DNA from: Jeotgalibaca arthritidis | Lineage (GTDB): Bacteria; Bacillota; Bacilli; Lactobacillales; Aerococcaceae | Direction of reading: 5' to 3' | Length of the DNA stretch: 64,000 nucleotides | Assembly (NCBI RefSeq): GCF_011100465.1 | Contig: NZ_CP049740.1 | Location: forward strand, 310,001 to 374,000 | In this document: piece after piece, positions 16,676-26,175 of the stretch | Layout of the letters: the number at the start of each line of letters is the position of its first letter | Position numbering within the stretch: the first letter of the stretch is position 1 | Position numbers and translations under genes: made by a program | Notes under the pieces: model-generated | The model's database searches: none | Seen by the model: the letters and a program-made list of their open reading frames with translations, nothing else | What the model was told of the DNA's origin: nothing

Positions 16676-16767
16676 TTAAGCGGTTCAAGTTTATTTCAAC
16701 TTCGGGAGACGATCATTCCCTCTTTTATTTGCTTTTCAATGTGTTCGTGATTACTCAAAAAATTATA
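16676..16767 (-). promoter_or_regulatory. Promoter and structured leader of the antiporter gene
   Basis: An extended -10 TGCTATAAT (16762-16770, minus strand) starts a leader of roughly 130 bases. It contains GGGA..UCCC and AAGUU..AACUU hairpins and a short GCUU..AAGC element that overlaps the 5' side of the terminator. This layout resembles a riboswitch aptamer followed by an expression platform. I do not recognise the class. Confidence 0.5.
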
Positions 16768-16797
16768 GCACAGTTTCTAATGGCTGACTAGCCGTTT

Positions 16798-17589
16798 TTA
16801 AGAGGCAATGACCTTAGCTGCGCCACCATCAATCAATAAGGTTGTTCCAGTAATATACGAATTTGCATCTGATAAAATAAAGGCCACTGCCTTAGCAAAT
16901 TCTTCCGGTTCGCCCAAACGACCAAGTGGAATGTCTTTCATTGTTGCAGCTTTAACATCTTCAACGCTTGTTCCCGCTTTATCAGCGCGGTCTTGGTTCA
17001 ATTGCTGAATCCGGCCCGTTTCGATTGTACCTGGTGCAACTACATTAATTAAGATATTATCCGGTCCCAATTCTTCTGCTAGTGATTTCGTCAAGCCAAC
17101 AATGGCATTGCGGAAGGTATTGGATAAAATGAGATTTGGAATCGGTCGTTTAACAGAACTTGATGCCACATTGGCAATGCGACCGCCACTTTCTTTTAAG
17201 TCAGGCAAGACTTCACGTATCATACGCACATAACTTAATAAGTTCAATTCAAAGGCTGCTTCCCAGTCTTGGTCTTCAAAATCATCAAAGACGCCGCTCG
17301 GAGGTCCACCAGCATTATTTAGCAAAATATCAATTTTACCTAGACGCTTTCTTGTTTCAGCTACTAGTGCTTTAATATCATCAACTTTCGTAATATCGCA
17401 TGCATAATAAGCAACTGTTCCACTGGCAACTTGCTCGATTTCGCTCTTAGCTTCCTGTAATGACGCTTCGTTCCGACTTGTCAGCATCACATTAGCCCCT
17501 TCTTTCGCTAATTCCATTGCGACAGCCTTCCCCAATCCTTGACTTGACGCCACAACGAGGGCATTCTTTCCTCTTAATCCCAAATCCAT
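16798..17589 (-). CDS. Short-chain dehydrogenase/reductase with atypical active site
   Basis: A 263-residue SDR fold: cofactor loop ASSQGLGKA, NNAGG near residue 92, the conserved VASSS, and C-terminal ITGTTLLIDGG. The usual catalytic YxxxK is not present: the stretch aligned with it reads SNTFRNAIVGLTKSLAEE, so tyrosine is lost and lysine is arginine. A branch of SDRs with this SN..R pattern exists in bacilli and its reactions are poorly known, so a 3-oxoacyl-ACP reductase label would be unsafe. It is a single gene facing away from sbcD. Confidence 0.85.
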   Translation of the reverse strand: MDLGLRGKNALVVASSQGLGKAVAMELAKEGANVMLTSRNEASLQEAKSEIEQVASGTVAYYACDITKVDDIKALVAETRKRLGKIDILLNNAGGPPSGVFDDFEDQDWEAAFELNLLSYVRMIREVLPDLKESGGRIANVASSSVKRPIPNLILSNTFRNAIVGLTKSLAEELGPDNILINVVAPGTIETGRIQQLNQDRADKAGTSVEDVKAATMKDIPLGRLGEPEEFAKAVAFILSDANSYITGTTLLIDGGAAKVIAS

Positions 17590-17670
17590 TAAAATTCCTC
17601 CTTCTTTCCGAATATACGTTTGCTATAATAGTCATAACTAATTAAATGATACCACAAAGGAGATGCCCGC

Positions 17671-18804
17671 TTGAAACTATTACATACCGCCGACTGGCAC
17701 TTAGGGAAAATCGTCAACGAATTTTCTATGCTCGACGACCAGCGTTATTTTTTAGAAACACTTATTGAAAAAATAAAACCACTTGAGCTCGACCTCATTA
17801 TTATTGCCGGAGACCTTTACGACCGGTCTTTACCTTCCAAAGAAGCCGTCGCTCTGGCAGATGATATTCTAACGCGCCTTATTAAAGAAGTTAAGGTACC
17901 CGTTTTGGTTATTGCTGGCAACCATGACAGTAATGAACGCATTGAATATGGGTCACAGCTATTTACTCAAAATGGTCTCTACATGGAGGGAACTGTAAAA
18001 CCAATTACCAACAAAGTCACTATCAATGGGGTAAATTTTTATTTAGTTCCCTTTGCTGACCCTGCCCAAGTTCGCGAAATTGTCGGTAATCCTGATATTC
18101 GAACGATGGAAGATATTAGCCACCATCAAATAAACGCCATTAAAGAAACACTTAATCCAGATGAGCTAAATGTGTATATCGGCCATGGTTATGTCATTAA
18201 TGGCCAGCCCCAATCCATAGAAGCTTCTGATTCAGAACGCCCATTAACGATTGGAACTGCTGAATATGTGCCTGTTGAATTATTTGAATGCTTTGATTAT
18301 GTCGCTCTTGGTCATATTCATAAACCACAAAAAATTAAATATGAGCATATTCGTTACAGCGGATCGATTTTGAAATATTCTAAATCAGAAGTCTTCCATA
18401 AAAAACAAATATCTATTGTAGATTTAGAGAAAGGACGGGTGTCTGTCAGCCCTCTTTATATCGAAGCTAAGCGTGATATGCGTGTGATACGTGGTTATTT
18501 CGATGACATTATCTCTGGTCAATCCGATGATTATATCTTTTTTGAATTAGAAGATAATCAGCTTATTTCAGATACCATGAACCGACTGCGCCAACGCTAT
18601 CCTTATGCTATGGGGCTGGAATACCTTCATCAGCGAGATAACAACCATTCTAAACTAAGTCATACCCAAGATGATTTGAAACAGCTTGCTTATCCAGAGT
18701 TATTTGAAGCCTTCTATGAAGAACACACTGAAACAAATTTAACTGAGCATGAGAAAAAAATCATTAAACAAGCCTTTCATGCGGCAGAAAGGAGCCTGTC
18801 ATGA
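17671..18804 (+). CDS. sbcD: Nuclease SbcCD subunit D
   Basis: A 377-residue Mre11-type phosphoesterase with the metal-binding motifs HTADWHLG (residues 5-12), AGDLYDR, AGNHDSNERI, IGHGYVINGQ and LGHIHKPQ in order. With SbcC it cleaves hairpin and protein-blocked DNA ends. The start is TTG at 17671, nine bases after AAGGAG. The stop codon overlaps the sbcC start by four bases (ATGA), so the subunits are translationally coupled. Confidence 0.95.
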   Translation: MKLLHTADWHLGKIVNEFSMLDDQRYFLETLIEKIKPLELDLIIIAGDLYDRSLPSKEAVALADDILTRLIKEVKVPVLVIAGNHDSNERIEYGSQLFTQNGLYMEGTVKPITNKVTINGVNFYLVPFADPAQVREIVGNPDIRTMEDISHHQINAIKETLNPDELNVYIGHGYVINGQPQSIEASDSERPLTIGTAEYVPVELFECFDYVALGHIHKPQKIKYEHIRYSGSILKYSKSEVFHKKQISIVDLEKGRVSVSPLYIEAKRDMRVIRGYFDDIISGQSDDYIFFELEDNQLISDTMNRLRQRYPYAMGLEYLHQRDNNHSKLSHTQDDLKQLAYPELFEAFYEEHTETNLTEHEKKIIKQAFHAAERSLS

Positions 18805-21800
18805 AACCAATACAACTAGAAATGACTGCTTTTGGTCCCTATAAAGAAAAAACAACGATTGATTTTGCTAGTTTCAGCCATCAAAATCTCTTCTTAATTA
18901 GTGGCGCGACTGGTGCAGGCAAAACAACGATTTTCGATGCTATTGCCTATGCCCTTTACGATGATGCCAGCGGGAATAGTCGAAGTAAAGACAACTTTAA
19001 ATCAGATTTTGCAACGGACCAAGAGCTTTGCCAAGTTAGCTTCATTTTTGAAATCAATGGAAAAGAATACAAAGTTGAGCGTTCACCGAGACAAATGGGG
19101 CCCGGCAAGCGAAGCGCTAGTAAACAATACGAGTCGACCGTTGCCTTCTACCATGACACTGGTGTTACAACAAAAATTAAAGATGCTAATCAAGAAATTG
19201 AAGCCTTGTTAGCAATGTCCTATGATCAATTCAAACAAATTGTCATGCTCCCACAAGGTGAATTTAAAAAATTACTTGAATCGGATAGTAAAGATAAAGA
19301 ACAGATTTTTAGAAATATTTTCCAAACTGACGTCATTCTTGCCTTTCAAGATCATCTCAAAAAACAAGTTGCTGACTTGAAAAAAGACGCTGATGAAGCG
19401 TCCGTATCGTTAAAAACATCTTTACGTTATTTAACTGATATTGAAGATGCGCCTTTACAGGATGCGATTGCAATTGAAGATATTGATACGATTCTTGATC
19501 GCTTATCATACCTTAACCACCTATTTTCGGAGCAACTTACTGAACAAGAGGCTTTACACCAACACAAACAAGAAAAAGTAAAACAGCTTGATCAACAAAT
19601 GGCTGATCTTAGCCATTACGAAAGTCTAAAAAAAGAGCAAATTGCTTTACTGCAACAAAAAGAAGCATTTGCCCAAATAAAGCAAAACTTAGTTCATTTT
19701 GAAAAAGCCCAACAGTGTTTAGAAGCCAAGCAACTCATCGAAGGTGAGCAAGCAAAAATCAGCTCACTAAAAGGCCAGCTTTCAACAACTGTTGAAAATC
19801 TTGAGGACTTAAAAAAAGAAGCCAACTTAAAACAAGTAGCTTTTGAAAAACTAAATGAACAATACAAACAACTACCAGATTGGCGAAAACAAGAAAAAGA
19901 ATACGAGAAGCAATTAGAAGCCTTTGAGCAAGTCGAAAACAAGCAAGCTGAAAAAGAAAATCTAGAAAAGCTTATTCGGACAAATCAAGATGAATTGAAA
20001 CAAACCAACCAATTACTTGAACAGTTACAAAAAGAGAAACAAACAAGCCAAGAAGCTATTCAGACTGTTAATGACGCAAAAAAAGCAAAAGAAAGTTTAG
20101 AAAAAGATAAGCAAGAGACAGAAAAGCAACGTGATAATAGCCTGCTGAGATTGAAGAACTTAGAAGAATTCATAAAGCTCACTAATCAATGGCAATCAGA
20201 ATCAGATCAACTCATTCAACTCAGAAAAGATGCGACATATTCTCATAAGCAACTACAAGAGATGCGACAACTTTACTATGATAATTTAGCAGGTCTTTTA
20301 GCGTCAGATCTGAAAGTAGACCTTGCTTGTCCAGTTTGTGGCTCGTTTGATCACCCTCATTTGGCTGAAACAAACCCACAAGCACCGACTAAAGAAGATT
20401 TGGACCGTTACCACGCGGAAAATGAACAGATACAAGCCGAATACGCCCGCTTGGCAAGCCGTGTAGGAAGTTTATTGGAGCAGATAAAGGAAAAAGAAGA
20501 CCAGCTAGACATTATTCAAGCCGATTGTGAAAATGAAAAAACAGTGACGCAACTCGCTTACAATCAAGATTTAGAAAAGCTAAATGAATTAAACCAAAAA
20601 GAAACAAGCTTGTTACAACAAATAGAAAAACTTGATCACTTAAATAGTCTTTTTGATAAGCTCCTCGAAGATGAGCGTCAATGTGAATTGAAGCTAACGC
20701 GATTAACAACCTTGCTTAGCAATCAAGAAACACAAATAAAAGATGTCAGTGAGCAAATAAACCAACTAATTGTGTCATTACCATCAACAGATAAGCAGGC
20801 AACGACTAATTTATTACGTGAGCTTACTCAACAAATCCATAGAATCGAATCCAACTATCCCCTTCTTCAAAATGAATTAAATCGGATTGAAAAGGAAACT
20901 GCGATTTGTTCGACAGAGCAAACCAGCTACAACAACCAGCTGGAAACAGCCATTCAGTCGCTTAACGCTGCAGAATTAGCTTTCAAAGAAAAATTAAAGT
21001 CTGCCAATATGGCTGAAGACTTTGAGGAGCATTTACTGAGTGAGGCAGACTATCAACGTCTTTATAAAGAGCATGAAACTTACGATCAGCGACTTAAAAC
21101 GAATCAAAGTAATTTAATCAAACAAGAGCAGCGACTCGCTGAATTTGATTCAACCGATATTGAACAACTAGAGATAACACAAGGTCTGCTAGCGGAAGAA
21201 ATTAATCAAATTAATGCCTTACTGCAAAAACTATTTATGCAGAAACAAAATGGCGAGAAAAGTCACGCTGCAATTATGGAAACCTATGAAAGCTTAAAGG
21301 ATTTTAGAAATAAATATAGCCAAATCAAACGCTTAGCCGACGTGGCAAATGGTAGTTCAAAAGAGACAGGTCGTCTTTCTTTCGAACGTTATGTTCTAGC
21401 TATTTACTACGAAGAAATCGTCAAGGCTGCTAACTTACGATTAAAAGACATGACAGGTGGGCGCTATTTACTGCGTCGCTCTGAAGAGATGGGTAAAGGA
21501 GTCGGGGCTAAAGGACTCGAGCTTGATGTCTTTGACCATTTTACTAGTCAAACGAGAAGTGTTAAAACGTTATCTGGTGGGGAAAGCTTTAAAGCTTCCC
21601 TTGCACTTGCATTAGGATTAAGTGATGTTATGCAGCAACAAAGTGGTGGCGTTCATATTGATACTCTCTTTATTGATGAAGGATTTGGATCACTGGACTC
21701 TGAATCACTCGATCATGCCATACAAACCTTAATGGACTTAAACGCCTTAGGAAGAATGGTCGGAGTTATTTCCCACGTTGACGAGCTTAAAAATCGGATT

Positions 21801-21860
21801 TCAACCCATATTGAGGTAAGTCATTCCGCGAAAGGTAGTTCATTAACCATTAAGTATTAA
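18801..21860 (+). CDS. sbcC: Nuclease SbcCD subunit C
   Basis: A 1019-residue Rad50-type ATPase: N-terminal Walker A SGATGAGKTTIFDAI, Q-loop MLPQGEFKKLL, two long coiled-coil arms joined by the zinc-hook CPVCGS (around residue 512), and C-terminal signature LSGGESFKASLALAL with Walker B TLFIDEGFGSLD. It forms the ATP-driven clamp for SbcD on DNA ends. It is followed by a strong palindromic terminator. Confidence 0.96.
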   Translation: MKPIQLEMTAFGPYKEKTTIDFASFSHQNLFLISGATGAGKTTIFDAIAYALYDDASGNSRSKDNFKSDFATDQELCQVSFIFEINGKEYKVERSPRQMGPGKRSASKQYESTVAFYHDTGVTTKIKDANQEIEALLAMSYDQFKQIVMLPQGEFKKLLESDSKDKEQIFRNIFQTDVILAFQDHLKKQVADLKKDADEASVSLKTSLRYLTDIEDAPLQDAIAIEDIDTILDRLSYLNHLFSEQLTEQEALHQHKQEKVKQLDQQMADLSHYESLKKEQIALLQQKEAFAQIKQNLVHFEKAQQCLEAKQLIEGEQAKISSLKGQLSTTVENLEDLKKEANLKQVAFEKLNEQYKQLPDWRKQEKEYEKQLEAFEQVENKQAEKENLEKLIRTNQDELKQTNQLLEQLQKEKQTSQEAIQTVNDAKKAKESLEKDKQETEKQRDNSLLRLKNLEEFIKLTNQWQSESDQLIQLRKDATYSHKQLQEMRQLYYDNLAGLLASDLKVDLACPVCGSFDHPHLAETNPQAPTKEDLDRYHAENEQIQAEYARLASRVGSLLEQIKEKEDQLDIIQADCENEKTVTQLAYNQDLEKLNELNQKETSLLQQIEKLDHLNSLFDKLLEDERQCELKLTRLTTLLSNQETQIKDVSEQINQLIVSLPSTDKQATTNLLRELTQQIHRIESNYPLLQNELNRIEKETAICSTEQTSYNNQLETAIQSLNAAELAFKEKLKSANMAEDFEEHLLSEADYQRLYKEHETYDQRLKTNQSNLIKQEQRLAEFDSTDIEQLEITQGLLAEEINQINALLQKLFMQKQNGEKSHAAIMETYESLKDFRNKYSQIKRLADVANGSSKETGRLSFERYVLAIYYEEIVKAANLRLKDMTGGRYLLRRSEEMGKGVGAKGLELDVFDHFTSQTRSVKTLSGGESFKASLALALGLSDVMQQQSGGVHIDTLFIDEGFGSLDSESLDHAIQTLMDLNALGRMVGVISHVDELKNRISTHIEVSHSAKGSSLTIKY

Positions 21861-21865
21861 ATAGG

Positions 21866-21900
21866 AATAAGGCTTGGACAATTGTCCAAGCCTTATTTAA
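21866..21900. terminator. Bidirectional terminator between sbcC and usp
   Basis: AATAAGGCTTGGAC / GTCCAAGCCTTATT perfect palindrome with A- and T-rich sides, between convergent genes. Confidence 0.85.
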
Positions 21901-21933
21901 CGTTTACTATGTGTAATGGAAACTGATAACCGA

Positions 21934-22344
21934 TTATTTAACAATTAGAACGTCGCATCTAGCATGACGCGTCACATGATTAGTGATGGAGCCCACAACG
22001 AGTTTGGCTATTCTACCTTTTCCCGTTGCTCCCATGATAATCAAATCAATCGACCAGTCTTTTACTAAATCTTCTGCTATTAATTTCTTAGCATTTCCAA
22101 ACTTGATATCTTTTTCAATGGTCAAGTTTTCTTTGCTAGCATGGGCTTCTAAAGATTTGAATAGACTTTCTTTATCACGCTCAATGCTGGCAGCTTCTTC
22201 AGGATCATTCCTTTTGTCGACAACTGTTACAAGGTGCAAAATGGCGTCATTGCGTTTGGCAATTTGAACTGCTTTTTTAAACGCATTGATCGATTGTTGC
22301 GAACCGTCTACAGGAATTAAAATATGTTTGTAATCATGACTCAT
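21934..22344 (-). CDS. Universal stress protein (UspA family)
   Basis: A 136-residue protein starting MSHDYKHILIPVDGS with the ATP-binding pattern GATGKGRIAKLVVGSITNHVTRHARCDVLIVK, the G-2x-G-9x-G-S/T signature of ATP-binding UspA proteins. The start is the ATG at 22344 with AGGAG nine bases upstream, rather than an upstream TTG that overlaps the ribosome site region. A promoter TTGCCT-16-TAAAAT lies at 22393-22420. Confidence 0.9.
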   Translation of the reverse strand: MSHDYKHILIPVDGSQQSINAFKKAVQIAKRNDAILHLVTVVDKRNDPEEAASIERDKESLFKSLEAHASKENLTIEKDIKFGNAKKLIAEDLVKDWSIDLIIMGATGKGRIAKLVVGSITNHVTRHARCDVLIVK

Positions 22345-22392
22345 ATGATCCAACTCCTCTCAACTCACACAGAAAACGCTTCCTTCATCTTT

Positions 22393-22420
22393 ATTTTACA
22401 CCAAAATAAGATAAAGGCAA
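22393..22420 (-). promoter_or_regulatory. Promoter of the universal stress protein gene
   Basis: TTGCCT (22415-22420), 16-base spacer, TAAAAT (22393-22398). Just downstream, GGAAGCGTTTTC (about 22369-22380) loosely resembles a CcpA cre site. Confidence 0.5.
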
Positions 22421-22451
22421 AACAGTTTTTGCTTTTTTGAGATACAGATTC

Positions 22452-23576
22452 TTATATTTTTTCAAATTCTAATTCGCCAAATTCCTTAATATCTTTTTCA
22501 AGTTGTGCCTGCGATAAGTCGTGACGTACTTTATAGAAGGATTTTGTCGTTTTAGCCGCATTGACAATCCCTGTCATCACCACATCAATCAAGTTCTTGG
22601 TATGCATATAACGATAGAGCATACCTGATATCAGTGCCTCATTCGTTCCCCACACATAAGATTCTGAATCTGTATTTCGTAAATCGAAACGAATCATACC
22701 TTGTTTAGAACTCGCATACTGCACCCGTTTACTTTTATCCATAATAATAACATGCTCGCAACCACGATCCAAAAAGTGATTCATTGCTCTTTTTAAGGAT
22801 TCATCATCCGAAATCGTCATATTCAAGATGAGCTCTGCTTCCTTCTGAGTGGTAATAAATATTTTGACACCCTTCAAATTTTCTGGAATATTATGAGCTT
22901 TAAGGGCGGAAACAGTCATCATAGCGAGTGGAATTTTATTTTTTGAAGCAATATCAATCAATAATTCACATGTTTCCTTTGGTAAATTAGTATCCACGCA
23001 TATTCCTTTAGCTTGTTTTAATAACGATGCCCGCTTCATCAACCAGTTAGGATCCATCTGATCATAAATATCCATTTCAGAAAGCCCAACGACCATCTCA
23101 CCCTGCTTATTTAAAACTTCCATATATGTCCCTGTTGATTGACCTGGAAGTTCTTCCACCTCATTCATCTTCATAAAGGGTAGCATATTTTTCTTAATTG
23201 ATTTCGCTTCTTGATCATCACCTAAAAGTGATAAGAGAACAACATCTTCTTGAAGTCTACCTAAATTTTCAGCGACACTGAGGGCGGCTCCTCCAAATGT
23301 CACTTGAGAGGTAACTTTGTTTGATTCTCCTGTAATCAACTCATCTTCAATAAAATATCTTCGATCAATTGCTGCCGCACCGATACAGATAATCGGTCTT
23401 GTTTCATTTACTACATAGGCTTTTCCTAATAAATAGCCTCTTTTTACTAACCCAGAAATAATATTTGCCACTGCTGGCCGAGATAAACCAATCTTATCAG
23501 CCAAGTCTTGTTGGGAAATAAAAGGATCTTCCTTTATATAAGTAAAAACTCTGGATTCTTTCTCATTCAGAATCAT
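22452..23576 (-). CDS. PfkB-family protein with N-terminal winged-helix domain
   Basis: A 374-residue fusion. Residues 1-55 form a MarR/DeoR-like helix-turn-helix (ISQQDLADKIGLSRPAVANIISGL), and the rest is a ribokinase/PfkB fold beginning ICIGAAAIDRRY with the GGAALSVAENLGRL motif. The second PfkB signature, normally DTTGAGDAF with the catalytic aspartate, reads YVWGTNEALISG, so the catalytic base is replaced by Glu or absent. Kinases of this architecture include pseudouridine-kinase relatives. Here the protein may be inactive and act as a sugar- or nucleoside-sensing regulator. It has no co-transcribed partner. Confidence 0.8.
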   Translation of the reverse strand: MILNEKESRVFTYIKEDPFISQQDLADKIGLSRPAVANIISGLVKRGYLLGKAYVVNETRPIICIGAAAIDRRYFIEDELITGESNKVTSQVTFGGAALSVAENLGRLQEDVVLLSLLGDDQEAKSIKKNMLPFMKMNEVEELPGQSTGTYMEVLNKQGEMVVGLSEMDIYDQMDPNWLMKRASLLKQAKGICVDTNLPKETCELLIDIASKNKIPLAMMTVSALKAHNIPENLKGVKIFITTQKEAELILNMTISDDESLKRAMNHFLDRGCEHVIIMDKSKRVQYASSKQGMIRFDLRNTDSESYVWGTNEALISGMLYRYMHTKNLIDVVMTGIVNAAKTTKSFYKVRHDLSQAQLEKDIKEFGELEFEKI

Positions 23577-23679
23577 ATGGCATTCCCCTTTTTGTATTCA
23601 ATCATACCGTCTATCATATCAATTCCGTTTTGCCTTCGCAATTAGTAAAAAGAAATCGTTAGGAGATTGTAACAATCCA

Positions 23680-24327
23680 TCAACCACCAAGGATTGATTC
23701 AATCACAGCTATTTCCAGTCTTTTATCTAACTGTTTAAATTTTTGTAGACTTTCTTCATAATATTGTATTGCTTGTTCTGATTGCTTATTTTTCTGATAA
23801 AAATCACCCATCGTCATTAATAAATAGGCTAGCCCCTCTTCATCGTCTGCCTGTTTTGCATAGGCCAATGCCTGTATTAGTGCTTCTTCACTTTTTTTAG
23901 GGTGATTTTCCTCCATATAGATTATTGCTTTCTCAAACCAAGTCGCAGAAAGAGAACTCCTATCATTTGGAGCATATTGTTCTCGATACAGAATTTCTTC
24001 CTCTAATAATAGTTTTGCTGAATCGTAGTCTTTTGTGGTTCTGGAAGTTTTGACTAATTCGCGAAGCATATCCATCTCAAAGTCAACATTATTGGCTTTG
24101 CGAGCATTTACACGCCCTTCTTCAAAGCAACTCCTAGCACCATCATAGTTTCCTTGCAAACTGTAGTTTACTCCTAATCCATAAACAAGTAATTGATAGA
24201 GCTGGCTATCTTTATCATCAATCAAATAAAGCGCCTCCAAAAACAACCGTTCCGCTTCTGCATAGTCCTCCTTTTCATGTAATGTCATTGCCTTATCGGC
24301 CAACTCTTTAATTTGATTCATTGTCAT
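23680..24327 (-). CDS. Tetratricopeptide-repeat protein
   Basis: A 215-residue helical protein made of TPR units: YAEAERLFLEALYL near 22, GNYDGARSCFEEGRVNA near 58, DYDSAKLLLEEEILYR near 98, KKSEEALIQALAYAK near 140 and EQAIQYYEESLQKF near 180. No signal peptide is seen. TPR proteins act as protein-protein scaffolds; the partner is unknown. It is cytoplasmic and lies alone next to a sortase fragment. Confidence 0.85.
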   Translation of the reverse strand: MTMNQIKELADKAMTLHEKEDYAEAERLFLEALYLIDDKDSQLYQLLVYGLGVNYSLQGNYDGARSCFEEGRVNARKANNVDFEMDMLRELVKTSRTTKDYDSAKLLLEEEILYREQYAPNDRSSLSATWFEKAIIYMEENHPKKSEEALIQALAYAKQADDEEGLAYLLMTMGDFYQKNKQSEQAIQYYEESLQKFKQLDKRLEIAVIESILGG

Positions 24328-24436
24328 ACCGTTTCACCCCTTCATTATTTAATGAGGATGTTCTCTTCTTCATCGTACATGAGAGAAATGGCCTTGTAAA
24401 ATACATTGTGTGTTTCCTTAGTCTTTCAAGCTATAT

Positions 24437-24796
24437 TTACACTGATAAGGATACAGCCGCACCCCTTATTACTAGCAAACTGAGTAGAGTCATCAGTCTG
24501 TTTACAAAAATTTGTTTTCTCACCGATTCGTCTAGCTCGGTATCTAAAAACTTTAAAATAATTTTCATAACATCCTCACTCTTAAAATCAGCTGTATAAC
24601 TAATTGTTGCGATTTCACTATCATCAGCGCCACTAACATTTGTTAGAAACGCTACTGCAGCTGGAAAGCGGCTTAAGAATGATTGATCCATTGCTGTCAA
24701 TGACCGACGCTTCGCATAAACTAATATCCGTCGGTTGTTAACCCGATAAGGATGGCAAGATAGTAATGTTAATAAATCTTCTCCTCGATTGTCATT
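24437..24796 (-). pseudogene. Sortase remnant (C-terminal fragment)
   Basis: Read from 24796 the frame gives NRGEDLLTLLSCHPY and then RVNNRRILVYAKR, the catalytic-cysteine strand (TLLSC) and the arginine strand of a sortase. About 80 further residues follow to the stop at 24437. Two stop codons lie directly upstream of the fragment, and the N-terminal membrane anchor and the catalytic-histidine region are missing. Sortases covalently attach LPxTG proteins to the wall. This copy keeps Cys and Arg but not His, so it cannot be a working enzyme. An 87-residue ORF inside it (from 24700) is only the tail. Confidence 0.75.
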
Positions 24797-24810
24797 TTAT
24801 TAAATTGATT

Positions 24811-24858
24811 TTAAATAAAGAGTTCAGAAATTGAGCATATTACTCAACTTCTGAATAA
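24811..24858 (-). terminator. Hairpin downstream of the CapA-like gene
   Basis: TTCAGAAGTTGAG / CTCAATTTCTGAA, a 13-bp stem with G-U or mismatch at one position, followed by the weak tract CTCTTTATTT on the minus strand. Probable terminator of the CapA-like gene. Confidence 0.45.
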
Positions 24859-24929
24859 GAAAACGTTTTTTAACATTACTATCAACCTTATCGATTCTTC
24901 TTCACAAATAAATTTGTGAAAACATTTGT

Positions 24930-26105
24930 TTACTTAAGGAACTCTTTTGGAATAATTGAATCGACCATATCTTGATAATGTTCTTGAGAAATAACGATGC
25001 CATTGTAACCATTTAAACCGTGTTCTCCTGCAATTTCATCTGTGTAATCTTTTAATTTATAGATTTTAAACCCTCTTCTTGTTTGCTCAATATTCTGATG
25101 ATCAGCCGTATAATGACTGACAGTTGGTTCGAAAAAGACGTTGTCAATTCCAATTTGCTCATCTTCCACTACAAAATCAAAATGTATCATCCCACCTAAT
25201 GTATTAAAGTCTTCTAGCGAATGGGCAACCAGATTTCCTAGAGAATAAATAACCAATGTTTGATTACCACCCTCCCCTTCAAGCCATTCTATCGGTTGTA
25301 AAATATGCGGATGGGTTCCAACAACGACATCAACTTCTAAATCGGCGAATAATTGGGCATAATAACGTTGAAAGTCATTAATCTCAGACGTATTTTCGTC
25401 TCCCCAGTGGGCAGAAACAATGACAACATCACTCACTTCTTTTGCTCGTTTTACATCATCACGAATAAGTTTCTCATCAAAGTAGGATACACGCCAATCC
25501 GTATCTGGTTCAATGCCATTCGTTCCATAAGTATAGGACAAAAATGAAAAGGTAACCCCTTTTCGCTCAATAGTCGGAATTCTTAACCGATCAGCTTCGC
25601 TTAAATAAGTTCCTGTATAGATAAGATCAGGATAGTTACTCCAAACTTCAATAGCGTGAATAGCACCAGGATAATCGTAATCAAGCGTATGATTCGTTGC
25701 ACCATTAACTAAATCAAAGCCTAAATCAGCCATATTTCCAGCCATTTCATTAGGCGTATTAAAAGCAGGATAGCCCGTATATGGATAATCTGTCCCAGCC
25801 AAAATGGTTTCCTGATTTAAAAAGGCTAAATCTGCATCTTGAATGTCGGTCGCAATATGCTCGTAGATTGGCGTGAAATCATAACTGCCATCCTCTTGAT
25901 ACACATCGGCGATAATTGAATCGTGTATTAGATTATCTCCCACTCCAACAAATGAAATGATGACTGCTTCTTCGCTTTCTTCTTCTGAACTAGCCTCCAC
26001 ATTATTTGTAACCTCAATATCTGATGATGTTTGTTCATCAATCTGTTCATTGGATTGGCAAGATGCTAGAAAGATTGCTAATATCACCATCGCTATTTTT
26101 TTCAT
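24930..26105 (-). CDS. CapA-family lipoprotein (PGA_cap metallophosphatase fold)
   Basis: A 391-residue lipoprotein: signal peptide with lipobox LASC (Cys 16), an acidic linker, then a CapA/PGA_cap domain starting FVGVGDNLIHDS, with LNQETIL, NGATNHTLDY, SAHWGDE, GTHPHILQPIEW and YSLGNLVAH, the conserved metallophosphatase-like residues. The family includes the poly-gamma-glutamate capsule protein CapA, but no other capsule genes are present, so a wall-associated enzyme of unknown substrate is the safer call. It is anchored on the outer face of the membrane. Confidence 0.88.
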   Translation of the reverse strand: MKKIAMVILAIFLASCQSNEQIDEQTSSDIEVTNNVEASSEEESEEAVIISFVGVGDNLIHDSIIADVYQEDGSYDFTPIYEHIATDIQDADLAFLNQETILAGTDYPYTGYPAFNTPNEMAGNMADLGFDLVNGATNHTLDYDYPGAIHAIEVWSNYPDLIYTGTYLSEADRLRIPTIERKGVTFSFLSYTYGTNGIEPDTDWRVSYFDEKLIRDDVKRAKEVSDVVIVSAHWGDENTSEINDFQRYYAQLFADLEVDVVVGTHPHILQPIEWLEGEGGNQTLVIYSLGNLVAHSLEDFNTLGGMIHFDFVVEDEQIGIDNVFFEPTVSHYTADHQNIEQTRRGFKIYKLKDYTDEIAGEHGLNGYNGIVISQEHYQDMVDSIIPKEFLK

Positions 26106-26130
26106 TTTATCACCTCAACGGAAATGCTAT

Positions 26131-26168
26131 AAAAAATCTCCTTTAAAAACAAGCTCGTTTCTAAAGGA
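26131..26168 (-). terminator. Intrinsic terminator downstream of 26176-26883 gene
   Basis: On the minus strand TCCTTTAGAAAC / GTTTTTAAAGGA hairpin followed by GATTTTTT. Confidence 0.75.
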
Positions 26169-26175
26169 AATCTGT

